DNA of 64,000 nt from Brevibacillus porteri (GCF_003013475.1 NZ_PXZO01000007.1:37426-101425), one strand, 5' to 3'. Numbered from the stretch's first letter, positions 19,190 to 28,301 are shown. Numbers and translations: made by a program. The notes: generated from the letters alone by a model not told the origin.

Positions 19190-19799
19190 TCTTTAACACG
19201 ATCCCTTCTACCAGGTTGGAGACGTCCTCAGCGAAGTCAGCACAGTCTTCGAGTTTATCATAAATCTCTTTGAGTTTGATCGCTTCCATTGGGTTGGTAT
19301 CAGGAGAATTCAACAAATCAGATACCATTTTACGGTAGTTGGAGTCAGATTCATGCTCCAAGTCTTTGATTTCCCCAGCGATTTGTGTAACAACTTTATG
19401 ATCCAGCTTGCGCAGTGTGCGAATCAGCTCGATCAGCTTAGCCGAGCATTTCACCAAAATATTGGCTTGTGCCAATACACGTGGATCTGGTTGAGTCACT
19501 TGGTACAGATACATACGATCAGCGACACCGTCAATGTAGTCGATCATCGAGTCCATCGTATGAGCGAGCTGGTGAATGTCTTCACGCTCAAGCGGAGTGA
19601 TAAAAGTAGAGTTCAACTCGTTCATAATACGACGAACGATTTCGTCTCCTTCTTTCTCGACAGCCTTGATTGCCTTAACCTTTGTTTCTAGATCTTGATA
19701 GTTTCCTATCATTTCATAGAAAAGATGAGTTCCTTTGTGCACAGTGGCAATCTGCTGCTCGAACAGATCAAAGAAGATATACTTGTTTGATTTCAACAT
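19182..19799 (-). CDS. DUF47 (PhoU-like) Pit accessory protein
   Basis: 205 residues from the ATG at 19799; a GTG at 19814 lies inside the AAAGGAG site and is unlikely. The protein is all-helical and charged, with DUF47 features such as FFDLFEQQ near the start, EKEGDEIVRRIMNELNSTF (about 45-63) and EREDIHQLAHTMDS. PhoU-like helices bind metal through ExxxD motifs. It is thought to control or assist the adjacent Pit transporter. First gene of the two-gene operon. Confidence 0.9.
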   Translation of the reverse strand: MLKSNKYIFFDLFEQQIATVHKGTHLFYEMIGNYQDLETKVKAIKAVEKEGDEIVRRIMNELNSTFITPLEREDIHQLAHTMDSMIDYIDGVADRMYLYQVTQPDPRVLAQANILVKCSAKLIELIRTLRKLDHKVVTQIAGEIKDLEHESDSNYRKMVSDLLNSPDTNPMEAIKLKEIYDKLEDCADFAEDVSNLVEGIVLKNA

Positions 19800-19942
19800 A
19801 CGGGACTTCTTCACTCCTTTGAATAAATCACACCTAACAGATTATATCGAAAGTTATTGTTTCCGTAAATTTAAAATCAAGGTCAAATGTGTATATTTTT
19901 CTTTAAGGAATTATTAAGTTTTTGTAAATGCTCTTTACAATC

Positions 19943-19985
19943 AAAAAAAACACCCGTGTCAAGTGAGCTGACGAGTGTTAGTTTT
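19943..19985 (-). terminator. Terminator overlapping the end of the GGDEF gene
   Basis: AACACCCGT/ACGAGTGTT hairpin with eight A on the plus-strand left side, so on the minus strand it ends in a T-run. The stem includes the last codons of the GGDEF gene. Confidence 0.75.
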
Positions 19986-20645
19986 GCCAATATTTATCTT
20001 TTCATTCGAGGCGACCATCATGCAGTCTTTCCTTTTTTTCGCTTCATACATAAGCATATCTGCTTTTTTCGCTAACTCTTCCGCTGTTGAAGCATGGTGA
20101 GGATACGAGGCTACTCCGATACTGACCGTGACACCTGAAAGAGCGTGTCGGACTTGATTTTGAATTCGTTCTCCGATTGCGAGTCCTCTCATTGTGTCGG
20201 TATGCGTTAACAAAACGACGAATTCTTCCCCACCCCATCTTCCAACCGTATCTTGTTTTCGTACACTTGCCTGCAAAAGCCCTGCAAATTGGCAAAGGAG
20301 TCGGTCACCTTCCAAATGACCATATGAATCATTGAATATTTTGAAATTATCCAAATCGATAAACAATAGAGTAACAGATTGATGATTGCTTTTTGCCAAC
20401 TCTACTTCTTCGACCAGCTTGTCCAGAAATCTACGATTGACGAGAACGCCTGTAAGTGAATCGTGATAAGCCATCTGCCGCAACTGATCTACATACTTCC
20501 CTATTTGATAGGCAGCAAGCGTCTGAATGACAGCCACAAGTAAAAGAAAGACAATCATACTCTCATCCGTCGGCAATCCGTATCCGATCAGCCAAACCGA
20601 GATGATCACACAGGACATTCCCAAGCTAATCCAGCGCGAACCCAA
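19959..20645 (-). CDS. Membrane GGDEF protein, probable diguanylate cyclase
   Basis: 228 residues from a TTG at 20645 with GGGGG nine bases upstream; an in-frame stop lies just before, so the start is constrained. Two membrane helices (about 8-24 and 28-46) are followed by a complete GGDEF domain: HDSLTGVLVNRRF, FIDLDNFKIFND and the active-site loop RWGGEEF, with RxxD not evident upstream of it. GGEEF is catalytically competent in other proteins. It should make cyclic di-GMP at the membrane. The sensor part is minimal, with only a few residues outside. Confidence 0.88.
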   Translation of the reverse strand: MGSRWISLGMSCVIISVWLIGYGLPTDESMIVFLLLVAVIQTLAAYQIGKYVDQLRQMAYHDSLTGVLVNRRFLDKLVEEVELAKSNHQSVTLLFIDLDNFKIFNDSYGHLEGDRLLCQFAGLLQASVRKQDTVGRWGGEEFVVLLTHTDTMRGLAIGERIQNQVRHALSGVTVSIGVASYPHHASTAEELAKKADMLMYEAKKRKDCMMVASNEKINIGKTNTRQLT

Positions 20646-20863
20646 AGTACACTACCCCCGATCTATCCGATGTAACCCTCTTTCAATTCGTACATTAGTC
20701 CTATCTAACGAAATCTATAGTAGGTCTTTTTTCATATAATAAGGAATATTTTACCTATCTTTTTTTGTAAGTTCAAGAAAAACCGCGAACCTGCCGATGA
20801 ATTGGAACCAATTGGAAGGGATAAGCTAATGGCTAATAAAAACAGACGGGAGTGAATGAATGT

Positions 20864-21928
20864 ATGCCCCGTATTGAAGCAGTGGCTACAGCAGTACCTT
20901 CCCACGAGATTACACAAGAGGATTCCATGAAGCTGGCACGCCTATTTTTTCAAGATGCTTTTCCCGACATAGACCGTTTGTTACACGTCTTTGCACACAG
21001 TCACATTCAGAAGCGGCATTTTAGTATGCCAATGGATTGGTTTTTGGAGGACCGGCCGTTTGCAGAGAAAAATCAGCTGTATATCGAACATGCCGAAGCC
21101 TTGGCAGAGGAAGCAGCCCGAAAGTGTTTGACAAAAGCTGGTGTCGAGCCTTCTTCCATCGATTGTCTGATGTTTGTATCAAGCACTGGTATTGCTACTC
21201 CAAGCCTTGATTCCCGCTTGCTCCACCGTTTAGGACTCCGTCCACAAGCAACCCGTGTCCCGTTGTGGGGCCTGGGCTGTGCCGGTGGTGCGATGGGATT
21301 GTCGCGGGCATGTGAATACACCCAGGCTTTTCCCTCGCGGCGAGTATTGCTTGTGAGCGTAGAACTGTGCGGCTTGACCTTCATCCGACAAGATTTGTCC
21401 AAAAGCAATTTGGTCGCAACGTGCCTATTTGGAGATGGAGCTGCAGCCGTATTAATAGAAGGCGACCAAGTCTTGTCTTCTTCTGACGCGCCCAAGGTTC
21501 AATTTTGTGATGCACGAACAACAACATGGCCGGACACCGTAGATGTCATGGGATGGGAATTGACCGATCCGGGGTTAAAAGTCATTTTCTCTCGCGACAT
21601 CCCTACTCTCATTCGTTCTTCGATGCGAGAAAACGTCGAGAGCTTTTTGTCACCGCATGGGATGTCTATCGATCATCTGCGTCATTTCATTTTCCATCCA
21701 GGTGGAGCCAAGGTATTAACGGCTTACCAGCGGTCTCTCGGCATTGGTACAGAAGCCACTCGTTTTTCTGAAGATGTCTTAACCAATTTTGGAAACATGT
21801 CTTCTCCTACGGTTCTGTTCGTCTTGGAAAAGAGCATGGAGAGGGCGTGGGAGCCGGGAGATCGCGGTTTGGTCGCTGCACTTGGACCTGGATTTAGCTC
21901 CGAGCTGTTACTTCTGGAGGCGAGATAG
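20864..21928 (+). CDS. bpsA: Type III polyketide synthase, BpsA-like
   Basis: 354 residues from the ATG at 20864, nine bases after GGGAG. Chalcone-synthase fold with the Cys-His-Asn triad in LGCAGGAMG (Cys139), FHPGGAKV (His278) and FGNMSS (Asn311). It extends long-chain acyl-CoA with malonyl-CoA to alkylpyrones, as B. subtilis BpsA (BcsA) does. The methyltransferase gene two bases downstream is its usual partner, which supports the call. Products may be membrane lipids. Confidence 0.92.
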   Translation: MPRIEAVATAVPSHEITQEDSMKLARLFFQDAFPDIDRLLHVFAHSHIQKRHFSMPMDWFLEDRPFAEKNQLYIEHAEALAEEAARKCLTKAGVEPSSIDCLMFVSSTGIATPSLDSRLLHRLGLRPQATRVPLWGLGCAGGAMGLSRACEYTQAFPSRRVLLVSVELCGLTFIRQDLSKSNLVATCLFGDGAAAVLIEGDQVLSSSDAPKVQFCDARTTTWPDTVDVMGWELTDPGLKVIFSRDIPTLIRSSMRENVESFLSPHGMSIDHLRHFIFHPGGAKVLTAYQRSLGIGTEATRFSEDVLTNFGNMSSPTVLFVLEKSMERAWEPGDRGLVAALGPGFSSELLLLEAR

Positions 21929-21930
21929 TC

Positions 21931-22458
21931 ATGTTGCTCTTCTTTGGATTCGTTATGTGTGCAGTCGTGTTGCAGCGACTGGTCGAGCTTCTCGTTGCCG
22001 TGAGGAATGCCCGCTTTATCCGGTCAAAAGGGGGTTACGAGGTTGGGGCGAGTCATTACAAATACATCGTCCTTCTTCATCTTCTCTTTTTTCTCTCGCT
22101 TATTTTCGAAGTGGTGAGCAAAAGCAGTGCCATGGTTCTCCCCTCTTGGTGGGCGGTTCCGTTTAGCCTGTTTTTAATCGCGCAAGGGCTTCGTTACTGG
22201 TGTATTCGTTGCCTGGGCAAGCGATGGAATACCCGCATCTTCATACTCCCGGGCGTGGCTCCGATCAAACGAGGTCCGTATCGGTTCATTCGTCACCCCA
22301 ACTACTTGGTCGTATCACTTGAGGTGCTCCTACTCCCCCTGACATTTTCCGCTGTGACAACTGCCCTGACGTTTTCTCTCTTGAATGCCTGGCTGCTCCT
22401 GCGTATACGGATTCCCCTGGAAGAAGCAAGCGTCTACGCTGGTCATCGTGAGTCATAA
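21931..22458 (+). CDS. ypbQ: Isoprenylcysteine-methyltransferase-like protein, YpbQ/BpsB type
   Basis: 175 residues with four to five membrane helices. The C-terminal ICMT-type signature GPYRFIRHPNYLVV and the end ..PLEEASVY match YpbQ. In B. subtilis BpsB methylates the alkylpyrones made by BpsA. The start follows the synthase stop by two bases and uses GGAGG within the end of that gene. A strong terminator ends the operon. Confidence 0.9.
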   Translation: MLLFFGFVMCAVVLQRLVELLVAVRNARFIRSKGGYEVGASHYKYIVLLHLLFFLSLIFEVVSKSSAMVLPSWWAVPFSLFLIAQGLRYWCIRCLGKRWNTRIFILPGVAPIKRGPYRFIRHPNYLVVSLEVLLLPLTFSAVTTALTFSLLNAWLLLRIRIPLEEASVYAGHRES

Positions 22459-22463
22459 AAACG

Positions 22464-22500
22464 AAAAGTCTTTGGCACATGCACATGCCAAAGACTTTTT
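22464..22500 (+). terminator. Terminator of the bpsA-ypbQ operon
   Basis: Fourteen-base perfect stem AAAAGTCTTTGGCA/TGCCAAAGACTTTT with an eight-base loop and a T-run, six bases after the ypbQ stop. Confidence 0.92.
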
Positions 22501-22578
22501 ATCGTGCAAAAGGTTTATCACTTGTCATTCAGCGGGAAAAGAAAAGAAGCTGTTACTCTTTCCCGTGAGGTGGATCAA

Positions 22579-22899
22579 GTGAATCGTACAACCATAGTGG
22601 AGCCTCAGGAGACGAAACGTATCATCGTCCGAGACTTTTTCGCTTTGATTGAAACGGTACCGAACAAGGATGACCAGGCTAGTATTCAAACCTTTCTTCG
22701 CTATTTGCAAAGTCTGCTAAGAATCAAGCAAGTCGTTCCTCCGGTTGTGGAAATCATGACGGTCATCAAACAAAACAAGCCACTTCTCTACCACGCGGCA
22801 CGCAGAATTACCCTTCCTTCAAGCAATCTGCACATGCTATTTCAGCTAGAAATGGATATTATGCTTGCTCACGAAAGGCTCCGTCAGTACGACAAATGA
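22579..22899 (+). CDS. Hypothetical helical protein of 106 residues
   Basis: Starts at a GTG at 22579 with GAGG eight bases upstream (MNRTTIVEPQETKRIIV). An upstream in-frame ATG at 22504 lies at the edge of the preceding terminator and lacks a ribosome site. The product is predicted mostly helical, soluble and basic, without Cys. I do not recognise a family. It ends 17 bases from the stop of the convergent M29 aminopeptidase. Confidence 0.6.
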   Translation: MNRTTIVEPQETKRIIVRDFFALIETVPNKDDQASIQTFLRYLQSLLRIKQVVPPVVEIMTVIKQNKPLLYHAARRITLPSSNLHMLFQLEMDIMLAHERLRQYDK

Positions 22900-22916
22900 T
22901 TTGGGTAGGCTTTGCC

Positions 22917-24032
22917 TTACCCTTTCAAGTTTTCTGGATTCAGACATTCAAGCTCTGCAATGACAAAACGACCATCTTTGCGAATCAGGACGTCATCAAA
23001 CCAGATTTCCCCTCCGCCCCAATCCGGACGCTGGATGGAAACCATGTCCCAGTGCACAGACGATTTGTTGCCATTGTATGCTTCGTCATAGCATTGACCA
23101 GGCGTGAAGTGGAAGCTTCCGTCTATTTTTTCGTCAAACAAGATATCTTTCATCGGGTTGCGAATGTAAGGATTCACACCGATAGCGAATTCCCCAACGA
23201 AGCGCGCTCCCTCGTCCGTATCCAAAATTTGATTCAAGCGATCGGTATCGTTCGCTGTTGCTTCCACAATTTTGCCGTCCTTGAAGGTCAGACGAACATT
23301 TTCGAAAGTGAAGCCGTGGTATGGTGTTGGCGCATTATGAGTGATAACGCCATTTACGGAGTCCTTCACAGGTGCTGTATACACTTCACCATCTGGAATA
23401 TTGCGAAGGCCAGCGCATTTTACAGCAGGAATGTCCTTGATGGAGAAGGTGAGATCCGTTTCAGGTCCTACCAAGCGTACCTTGTCTGTGCGATTCATCA
23501 AGTCAACCAGACTGTCCATTGCTTTGTCCATTTTCGCGTAATCCAGGTTACATACTTGGAAGTAAAAATCTTCAAAAGCTGCTGTAGACATGTTCGCGAG
23601 CTGTGCCATGGAAGGATTCGGATAACGAAGAACAACCCACTTCGTTTTAGGCACGCGTACGTTCATCACTGGCAGCTCATACAGGCGAGAATAGATGCTC
23701 AGCTTGTCACTTGGAACATCAGCCATCTCATTGATGTTATTCGCTGCACGAATCCCGATGTACCCTTGCATTTTCTCCATGAGTTCAACTTCATGTTGAG
23801 CCATGGTCTTCAACTGCTCTTCATTGCAATTCATTGCGATTTCTCGGCTTACGGCGGGATCAATCAATTGAACATAAGGACTGCCGCCTGCTTTGTAAAT
23901 CTCACGCACGAGGGCTTGCACCAAATCCGGTGTGTCCCCTTTCGCGTTGATCAAAATGTTTTCCCCTGGCTGTACTCGTACAGAATAGTTAACCAGATTG
24001 TACGCTAATTGATCTAATCGTGAGTCTCTCAT
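22917..24032 (-). CDS. M29 family metallo-aminopeptidase
   Basis: 371 residues from the ATG at 24032 (AAGGGTG eight bases upstream); a GTG nine bases earlier is less well placed. The N-terminus RDSRLDQLAYNLVNYSVRVQPGENILI and C-terminal HWDMVSIQRPDWGGGEIWFDD are typical of aminopeptidases T/S/PepS with a two-metal site. The substrate is N-terminal residues of peptides in the cytoplasm. It stands alone. Confidence 0.92.
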   Translation of the reverse strand: MRDSRLDQLAYNLVNYSVRVQPGENILINAKGDTPDLVQALVREIYKAGGSPYVQLIDPAVSREIAMNCNEEQLKTMAQHEVELMEKMQGYIGIRAANNINEMADVPSDKLSIYSRLYELPVMNVRVPKTKWVVLRYPNPSMAQLANMSTAAFEDFYFQVCNLDYAKMDKAMDSLVDLMNRTDKVRLVGPETDLTFSIKDIPAVKCAGLRNIPDGEVYTAPVKDSVNGVITHNAPTPYHGFTFENVRLTFKDGKIVEATANDTDRLNQILDTDEGARFVGEFAIGVNPYIRNPMKDILFDEKIDGSFHFTPGQCYDEAYNGNKSSVHWDMVSIQRPDWGGGEIWFDDVLIRKDGRFVIAELECLNPENLKG

Positions 24033-24178
24033 TCGTGGCACACCCTTTTTAAATTTTCTGATTCCTCTTGTATTTTTACCGATACAATCTACTAAGTCAA
24101 TAAAAAATTTTTTATCAATGAAATAGAAAGCGGCCAGCCTCCTTGCATCCAGGCTGACCTTGCTCTTTTCCTGTGTTT

Positions 24179-24361
24179 TTACATCGTCTGTTCCTTGTCC
24201 TCAATGGTTCCCATCTTGTACATGTCACTGACCAACTCCTGCGTCGTAGCCAGACCTGCCGTATATTCGTCTGCCTCTTGATAATAGACGGCTCCTCCTG
24301 CATCCTCAGTGCTCAACTCTCTCGCCCTGGATCGAACCTGATCCTTATCATGACCTGCCAT
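24179..24361 (-). CDS. YozQ/DUF4025-like small protein
   Basis: 60 residues from the ATG at 24361 behind GGAAGGAGGG; the open frame upstream is not coding. The segment YYQEADEYTAGLATTQELVSDMYKMGTIE (described, not a repeat) matches the DUF4025 pattern (SGLAxTHEQVSDxYxxGTID). Acidic and soluble, function unknown. It lies downstream of the repeat-rich secreted protein on the same strand, 118 bases away. Confidence 0.7.
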   Translation of the reverse strand: MAGHDKDQVRSRARELSTEDAGGAVYYQEADEYTAGLATTQELVSDMYKMGTIEDKEQTM

Positions 24362-24479
24362 TTTCGACCCTCCTTCCTTTTGGTTTCGATCGGCTATAGT
24401 TTGTACGGGAATCTCCAGATTTAGCCGAAAAAAAGACGCCTTGCCCAATCGAGGGACAAAGCGTCTTTTGTAAAGGAAA

Positions 24480-24965
24480 TTATTTATTGTTATCGGATTC
24501 AGGTGCACTCATTGTCCAACCAGCAGCTGGAGCACTTACAGGAGTGATGCGATTCGTTGTAACAAATTGATCTGTTCCTGGCATCGCTGTCCATCCAGCT
24601 ACAGTAGAGATTACTGGAACGTATTGGCCACTCACCAGTACGAACTCATCTTTACCTGGCATCATCATCCAGCCACCTTGTTGATTCAGCCCTTGAATAG
24701 GGTTAACGGTTTCTGGAGCTACTGGTTTTACTTCTGTTGTAGGTGCAGGTGTTGTTTCAGTTGCAGGTGTTGTTTCAGTTGCAGGCTTTTCTTCAGTTGC
24801 AGGCTTTTCTTCAGTTGCAGGTTTTTCTTCTGTAGTCGTTGTTGTTGCTTCTGTTGCAGTAGTCGTTTCAGTAGCTTTTACTGCCTCTTCTGCAAATGCA
24901 GCTTGTGTGAACAGAGCCGCTCCTAAGATACAAGAACTCATGATCAGTGTGCTTTTCTTCTTCAT
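24480..24965 (-). CDS. Secreted Thr/Glu/Pro-rich protein with internal repeats
   Basis: 161 residues from the ATG at 24965 (GGGAGTG seven bases upstream). A signal peptide (MKKKSTLIMSS...AAFA, about 25 residues) is followed by a low-complexity Thr/Glu region with three copies of EEKPAT and two of ETTPAT. The C-terminal part (about 95-161) holds two to three imperfect 24-residue repeats of the form GWxxMPGxDxFVxxxxxxxPV. No Cys. Likely exported and extended at the cell surface; function unknown. A MarR gene lies directly upstream and could control it. Confidence 0.75.
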   Translation of the reverse strand: MKKKSTLIMSSCILGAALFTQAAFAEEAVKATETTTATEATTTTTEEKPATEEKPATEEKPATETTPATETTPAPTTEVKPVAPETVNPIQGLNQQGGWMMMPGKDEFVLVSGQYVPVISTVAGWTAMPGTDQFVTTNRITPVSAPAAGWTMSAPESDNNK

Positions 24966-25042
24966 ATGTGTACACTCCCATTCCCGCGGTACACACTTTT
25001 GTCTTGCAAGAATGTCCCCAGACCCGAACTTGATGGCCATGT

Positions 25043-25468
25043 CTATATGGACTGCTGCATTTTCCTGAGGAAATACGTAAACTGGTCTAACTCGTTATCA
25101 TTCAGATTCTCCAGCAGCTTTCCTACGAGTGCTCTCCTGTCGCACAAAAGTCCTTCCAGAGTCGGAATCGCTTGTTGTGATAATGTGACCCACACTACAC
25201 GTCGATCCTGTTCGTCTCGGACACGGTCGATAAAACCAGCCTTCACTAACCGATTGAGTGCAATGGTGGTGGCACTATTGGACAGTTTCAAAATGGTCGC
25301 CAGCTCAGAAACTGTGCTTCGTCCTTTTTGATGTAGCACACGCAGCAGGATAAACTGCTTCGGACTGATTGACTCTTCTTCTAGCCAATTGTTAATAAAG
25401 AAACGAGCAATTTCGACAAATACTCGATCCAGTTCCTCAAGTTTACTGGCACGGGACATATTGCTCAC
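25043..25468 (-). CDS. MarR family transcriptional regulator
   Basis: 141 residues from the GTG at 25468 (AGGTG five bases upstream). Winged helix-turn-helix (about 36-100): SPKQFILLRVLHQKG, STVSELATILKLSNSATTIALNRLVKAGFI and the wing DRVRDEQDRRVVWVTLS. The DxR motif of MarR wings is present. The N- and C-terminal helices form the dimer. AAGTACTT elements in its upstream region are candidate operators. It is 77 bases upstream of the secreted repeat-protein gene. Confidence 0.9.
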   Translation of the reverse strand: MSNMSRASKLEELDRVFVEIARFFINNWLEEESISPKQFILLRVLHQKGRSTVSELATILKLSNSATTIALNRLVKAGFIDRVRDEQDRRVVWVTLSQQAIPTLEGLLCDRRALVGKLLENLNDNELDQFTYFLRKMQQSI

Positions 25469-25856
25469 AACATCACCTATTTTCGGAAAATTAATAATAT
25501 AAGTACTTTTACTATAAAACTATATAGCTTAAGTACTGGAAGATCAAGAGAACTCCCGAAATTATTTCTTTTCACGAAAGATATGTATGAGCCAGACAAA
25601 GTGTTTACCACTTAATATTTTTATTGTAAAACTTATTTCAAGAACATCTTAACTCAAACAGGAAAAACTGACAATAGGTAAGCTTGCAAAATAATGTTAA
25701 GACTTTTTCCTTCTTCACCCACGCAGCCAATTATTTCCTTGAATCATCTTTCGTATCCATTCGTAAAGCATGTATAATGGGAAGACAGCCTTATACACAC
25801 GAGGCATTTGACCCAGGCATATTTGCCACAGAATCTACATACATAGGAGAATTTCA
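25469..25856. other. Intergenic region between divergent MarR and lepB genes
   Basis: AT-rich, about 390 bases, no gene seen. Near the MarR gene it holds AAGTACTT at 25501-25508 and TTAAGTACT about 20 bases further on. Near lepB there is TATAAT at 25773-25778. The middle part shows nothing I recognise. Confidence 0.55.
25498..25538. promoter_or_regulatory. Candidate MarR operator pair
   Basis: The palindrome AAGTACTT and a near copy TTAAGTACT lie about 30 bases apart just upstream of the MarR start, within an AT-rich promoter-like segment. MarR proteins usually bind such sites in their own promoters. This is inferred from position and symmetry only. Confidence 0.4.
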
Positions 25857-26417
25857 ATGGAACAAACCAACCCTACCTCAAAATGGAAAGTGGAATTGCT
25901 CGATTGGTTAAAATCGTTTGTTTTGATTGGCGGATTAACTGCTTTTATCTACGTCTTTGTCATGGCTCCCTACGTTGTCCAAGGGCGTTCCATGGAAAGT
26001 ACGCTGCATGACCGCGAGCGCGTCATCGTAAACAAAGCGATTTACTACCTCAAAGAACCGCAGCCTGGCGATATCGTCATCGTTCATCCAGATGCAACTG
26101 GCGACAATTGGATCAAGCGCGTGGTCGCAGTAGCTGGAGACACCGTTGAAGCCAAAAATGATCAAGTGTATGTCAATGGCCAACCTCTCAGCGAAGAGTA
26201 TCTGGTCGAAAACAAGCTCAAAACCTCTACAGCAGGTGTGACGTTAACCGAAGATTTTGATCCTGTGAAGATTCCTGAGGGCAGCGTGTTTGTCATGGGG
26301 GATAATCGCAACAACAGCATGGACAGCCGCGTCATTGGCCCTGTTCAACTGGATCATGTAGTAGGACGCGCAGAAGTCGTATACTGGCCGCTGTCCCAGG
26401 TCCGTCTCCCACGTTAG
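25857..26417 (+). CDS. lepB: Type I signal peptidase
   Basis: 186 residues, the Gram-positive size, from the ATG at 25857 (AGGAG seven bases upstream). One N-terminal membrane helix (about 20-40). The Ser is in GRSMEST (Ser45), the Lys in IKRVVAVAGDTVE (Lys87), and the box E motif MGDNRNNSMDSR is complete. It cleaves signal peptides of secreted proteins such as the one at 24480. TATAAT lies about 80 bases upstream. A terminator follows. Confidence 0.96.
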   Translation: MEQTNPTSKWKVELLDWLKSFVLIGGLTAFIYVFVMAPYVVQGRSMESTLHDRERVIVNKAIYYLKEPQPGDIVIVHPDATGDNWIKRVVAVAGDTVEAKNDQVYVNGQPLSEEYLVENKLKTSTAGVTLTEDFDPVKIPEGSVFVMGDNRNNSMDSRVIGPVQLDHVVGRAEVVYWPLSQVRLPR

Positions 26418-26432
26418 CATTTATCCAGACTT

Positions 26433-26470
26433 CAAAAAGCCGCTCCTTATCGGGGCGGCTCTTTTGTTTT
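26433..26470 (+). terminator. Terminator after lepB
   Basis: AGCCGCTCC/GGGGCGGCT hairpin with a five-base loop, preceded by an A-run and followed by CTTTTGTTTT. It may also serve the convergent carboxypeptidase gene. Confidence 0.88.
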
Positions 26471-26478
26471 CGATGGCG

Positions 26479-27300
26479 CTATTTGTGGGCAATTGCCGCT
26501 TCAGAAAAATAATCCTCCAAAGTAAGGCCACCTGCCATAATTTCTTTCGCCATTTCCTTCCCAACATAACGCAAATGCCAAGGCTCATACGCATATCCAG
26601 TCGTATCTTCCTTGCCCTTCAAATAACGAATGACGAACCCAAAGTCTGCACAGTTGGCTGCCAGCCATATTCCTTCAGGTGTCTCAGCAAAGGATTCTTC
26701 CAAGCGTGTACTTGCATCATATCCAGACACATCCATAGCTAAACCAGTCTGATGCTCGCTCTTTCCAGGTACGGCACTGTAGGCAGCAGCATGTTCAGCA
26801 CCTTGCGTCCTTACATACGTTTCGTACAGCGATTTTTGGGTCTTATACGAGCGGTAGCCAGAAACAGCATACAGTTCGATACCTTCTGTCTTTGCTTTGG
26901 CAAACAGCTCTTCTAATGCTTGAGCAGCTTCTGCTCTCAGCAATCGCTTCTCCACTTTTTCATCAAAAGGAAACGGCACATTCGGCTCCACCAAATCCGG
27001 TGGAATATAATCGGCAGGCAGTGCCCGCTGTTTATTTACGACAACCGAGAGCTCTGTTTCATTCGTAACGGTTGGCACTCCATCCACATCTTTTATCGTC
27101 TCTGCAAGAGATGCCCGTTGGGGACGTGCTGTCTCCTCGTTATTTGGCTCAACTGTCGTTGACTGCGTTCCCTCACCCGTGGACTGTCCATTCGACTCGC
27201 TGGATAACAATCCACTTAATGAGGGAGGTTCACATCCACTGAGTAGTGCTACTGATAGTGCTGCGACGATCGCAAGGCTGCTGGTGCGATTTTTGTTCAT
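26479..27300 (-). CDS. VanY-type D-alanyl-D-alanine carboxypeptidase lipoprotein
   Basis: 273 residues from the ATG at 27300 behind AGGAGG. A signal peptide ends in the lipobox LLSGC, then a Ser/Thr/Asn-rich linker. The catalytic domain (about 140-265) has YRSYKTQKSLY, the zinc motif KSEHQTGLAMDVS (SxHxxGxxxD) and EPWHLRYVG, as in the VanY/LD-carboxypeptidase-like peptidase family M15B. It trims peptidoglycan stem peptides outside the cell. It lies about 100 bases downstream of a reductase gene on the same strand. Confidence 0.92.
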   Translation of the reverse strand: MNKNRTSSLAIVAALSVALLSGCEPPSLSGLLSSESNGQSTGEGTQSTTVEPNNEETARPQRASLAETIKDVDGVPTVTNETELSVVVNKQRALPADYIPPDLVEPNVPFPFDEKVEKRLLRAEAAQALEELFAKAKTEGIELYAVSGYRSYKTQKSLYETYVRTQGAEHAAAYSAVPGKSEHQTGLAMDVSGYDASTRLEESFAETPEGIWLAANCADFGFVIRYLKGKEDTTGYAYEPWHLRYVGKEMAKEIMAGGLTLEDYFSEAAIAHK

Positions 27301-27401
27301 GATCGATCCTCCTGGTTCCTTACAGACACATACGTTCTGCTCTACCTTACCATGGAGTACTACGAAAGAAAAGGTAGATAGGTCACGCTTTTTCGAAAGG
27401 T

Positions 27402-28274
27402 CTATTCCTCGTTTAGTTTTTTGACAAGCGCTGGTAACCATTCATCCAACGACCAAAACGGGAAGCCCGCGGCCTTAGCCTTCCCGTTATCCATGTAAAA
27501 GGATGCTACAAATCCAAAGGGAGACGCATCAGAAGCATCTGTCGTTGGCTCGATTCGGGCAGGTTTTCCGACTGTTTGCCCAATCATCTCCATCAGCTCA
27601 GCAAGCGAAACAGTCCCATCCGAGCACGCATTCACTGGCCCTGTGATGGACGTTGTCGCCACCCATGCCAAAAATTGAGCTGCTTCCTGTGCATGTATGA
27701 AACACATCCGGGTAGTGGGATTCGTGATTCCAATCGGTTGCTCTTCTTGCACATGCTCAATATGAAACCATAGCCGACGTGTGTAATCGTCTTCCGCTAG
27801 CACAATTGGAAAACGAACAGCTACGACAGGGAAGGCCTTTTCCTGAAAAAAGACGGCTTCTGCTTGACGTTTCCCCTCTTGATAGGTTGTCTCGTCTCTC
27901 GTTTTCTGGTTGATTTCATACGTGTATGGATCAAATGCTTCTTCCCGTAATGGTTCCTCTGCATAATCATAGACGGACAAGGTAGAGGTCAAAACGTACG
28001 TCCCCACTTTGCCCCGAAAAACTTTACACGCATCCATTGCATTTTGGGAGGAATAACAGATGTTATCATACACCACGTCCCATTGCTCTTCTCCTGCAAC
28101 TGCTAGTGAATGGACGTTATCGCGATCAAGCGTCATTCTTTTGACAGAGGCAGGCAACTCCACTTGGGAAAGCCCCCTCGTTGCCACAGTAACGTCTGCC
28201 CCAGCTTCAACGAGAAGCTGGACTAATCGCTTTCCAAAAAATCGCGTTCCTCCGAGTATAAGTACTTTCTTCAT
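27402..28274 (-). CDS. NAD-dependent epimerase/dehydratase family protein
   Basis: 290 residues. The Rossmann motif GGTRFFG lies at the N-terminus (LILGGTRFFGKRLVQ), and the extended SDR pattern continues with DNICYSSQNA and TSTLSVYDYAEEP. The usual YxxxK is replaced by a region around EGKRQAEAVF, as in SDR members that bind nucleotide sugar or act as isoflavone-reductase-like proteins. The substrate is unknown. It ends 101 bases before the carboxypeptidase start and is probably cotranscribed with it. Confidence 0.82.
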   Translation of the reverse strand: MKKVLILGGTRFFGKRLVQLLVEAGADVTVATRGLSQVELPASVKRMTLDRDNVHSLAVAGEEQWDVVYDNICYSSQNAMDACKVFRGKVGTYVLTSTLSVYDYAEEPLREEAFDPYTYEINQKTRDETTYQEGKRQAEAVFFQEKAFPVVAVRFPIVLAEDDYTRRLWFHIEHVQEEQPIGITNPTTRMCFIHAQEAAQFLAWVATTSITGPVNACSDGTVSLAELMEMIGQTVGKPARIEPTTDASDASPFGFVASFYMDNGKAKAAGFPFWSLDEWLPALVKKLNEE

Positions 28275-28301
28275 TTTTGCTACATCCTTTCCTTGATCAG
28301 C

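Noticed and set aside
22896..24008. 370-codon plus-strand frame opposite the M29 aminopeptidase
   Set aside because: The minus-strand frame has clear family motifs and a ribosome site; the other is a shadow.
24567..24926. Cys-rich 119-codon plus-strand frame
   Set aside because: Its CFSCR repeats are the reverse complement of the EEKPAT-coding repeats of the secreted protein.
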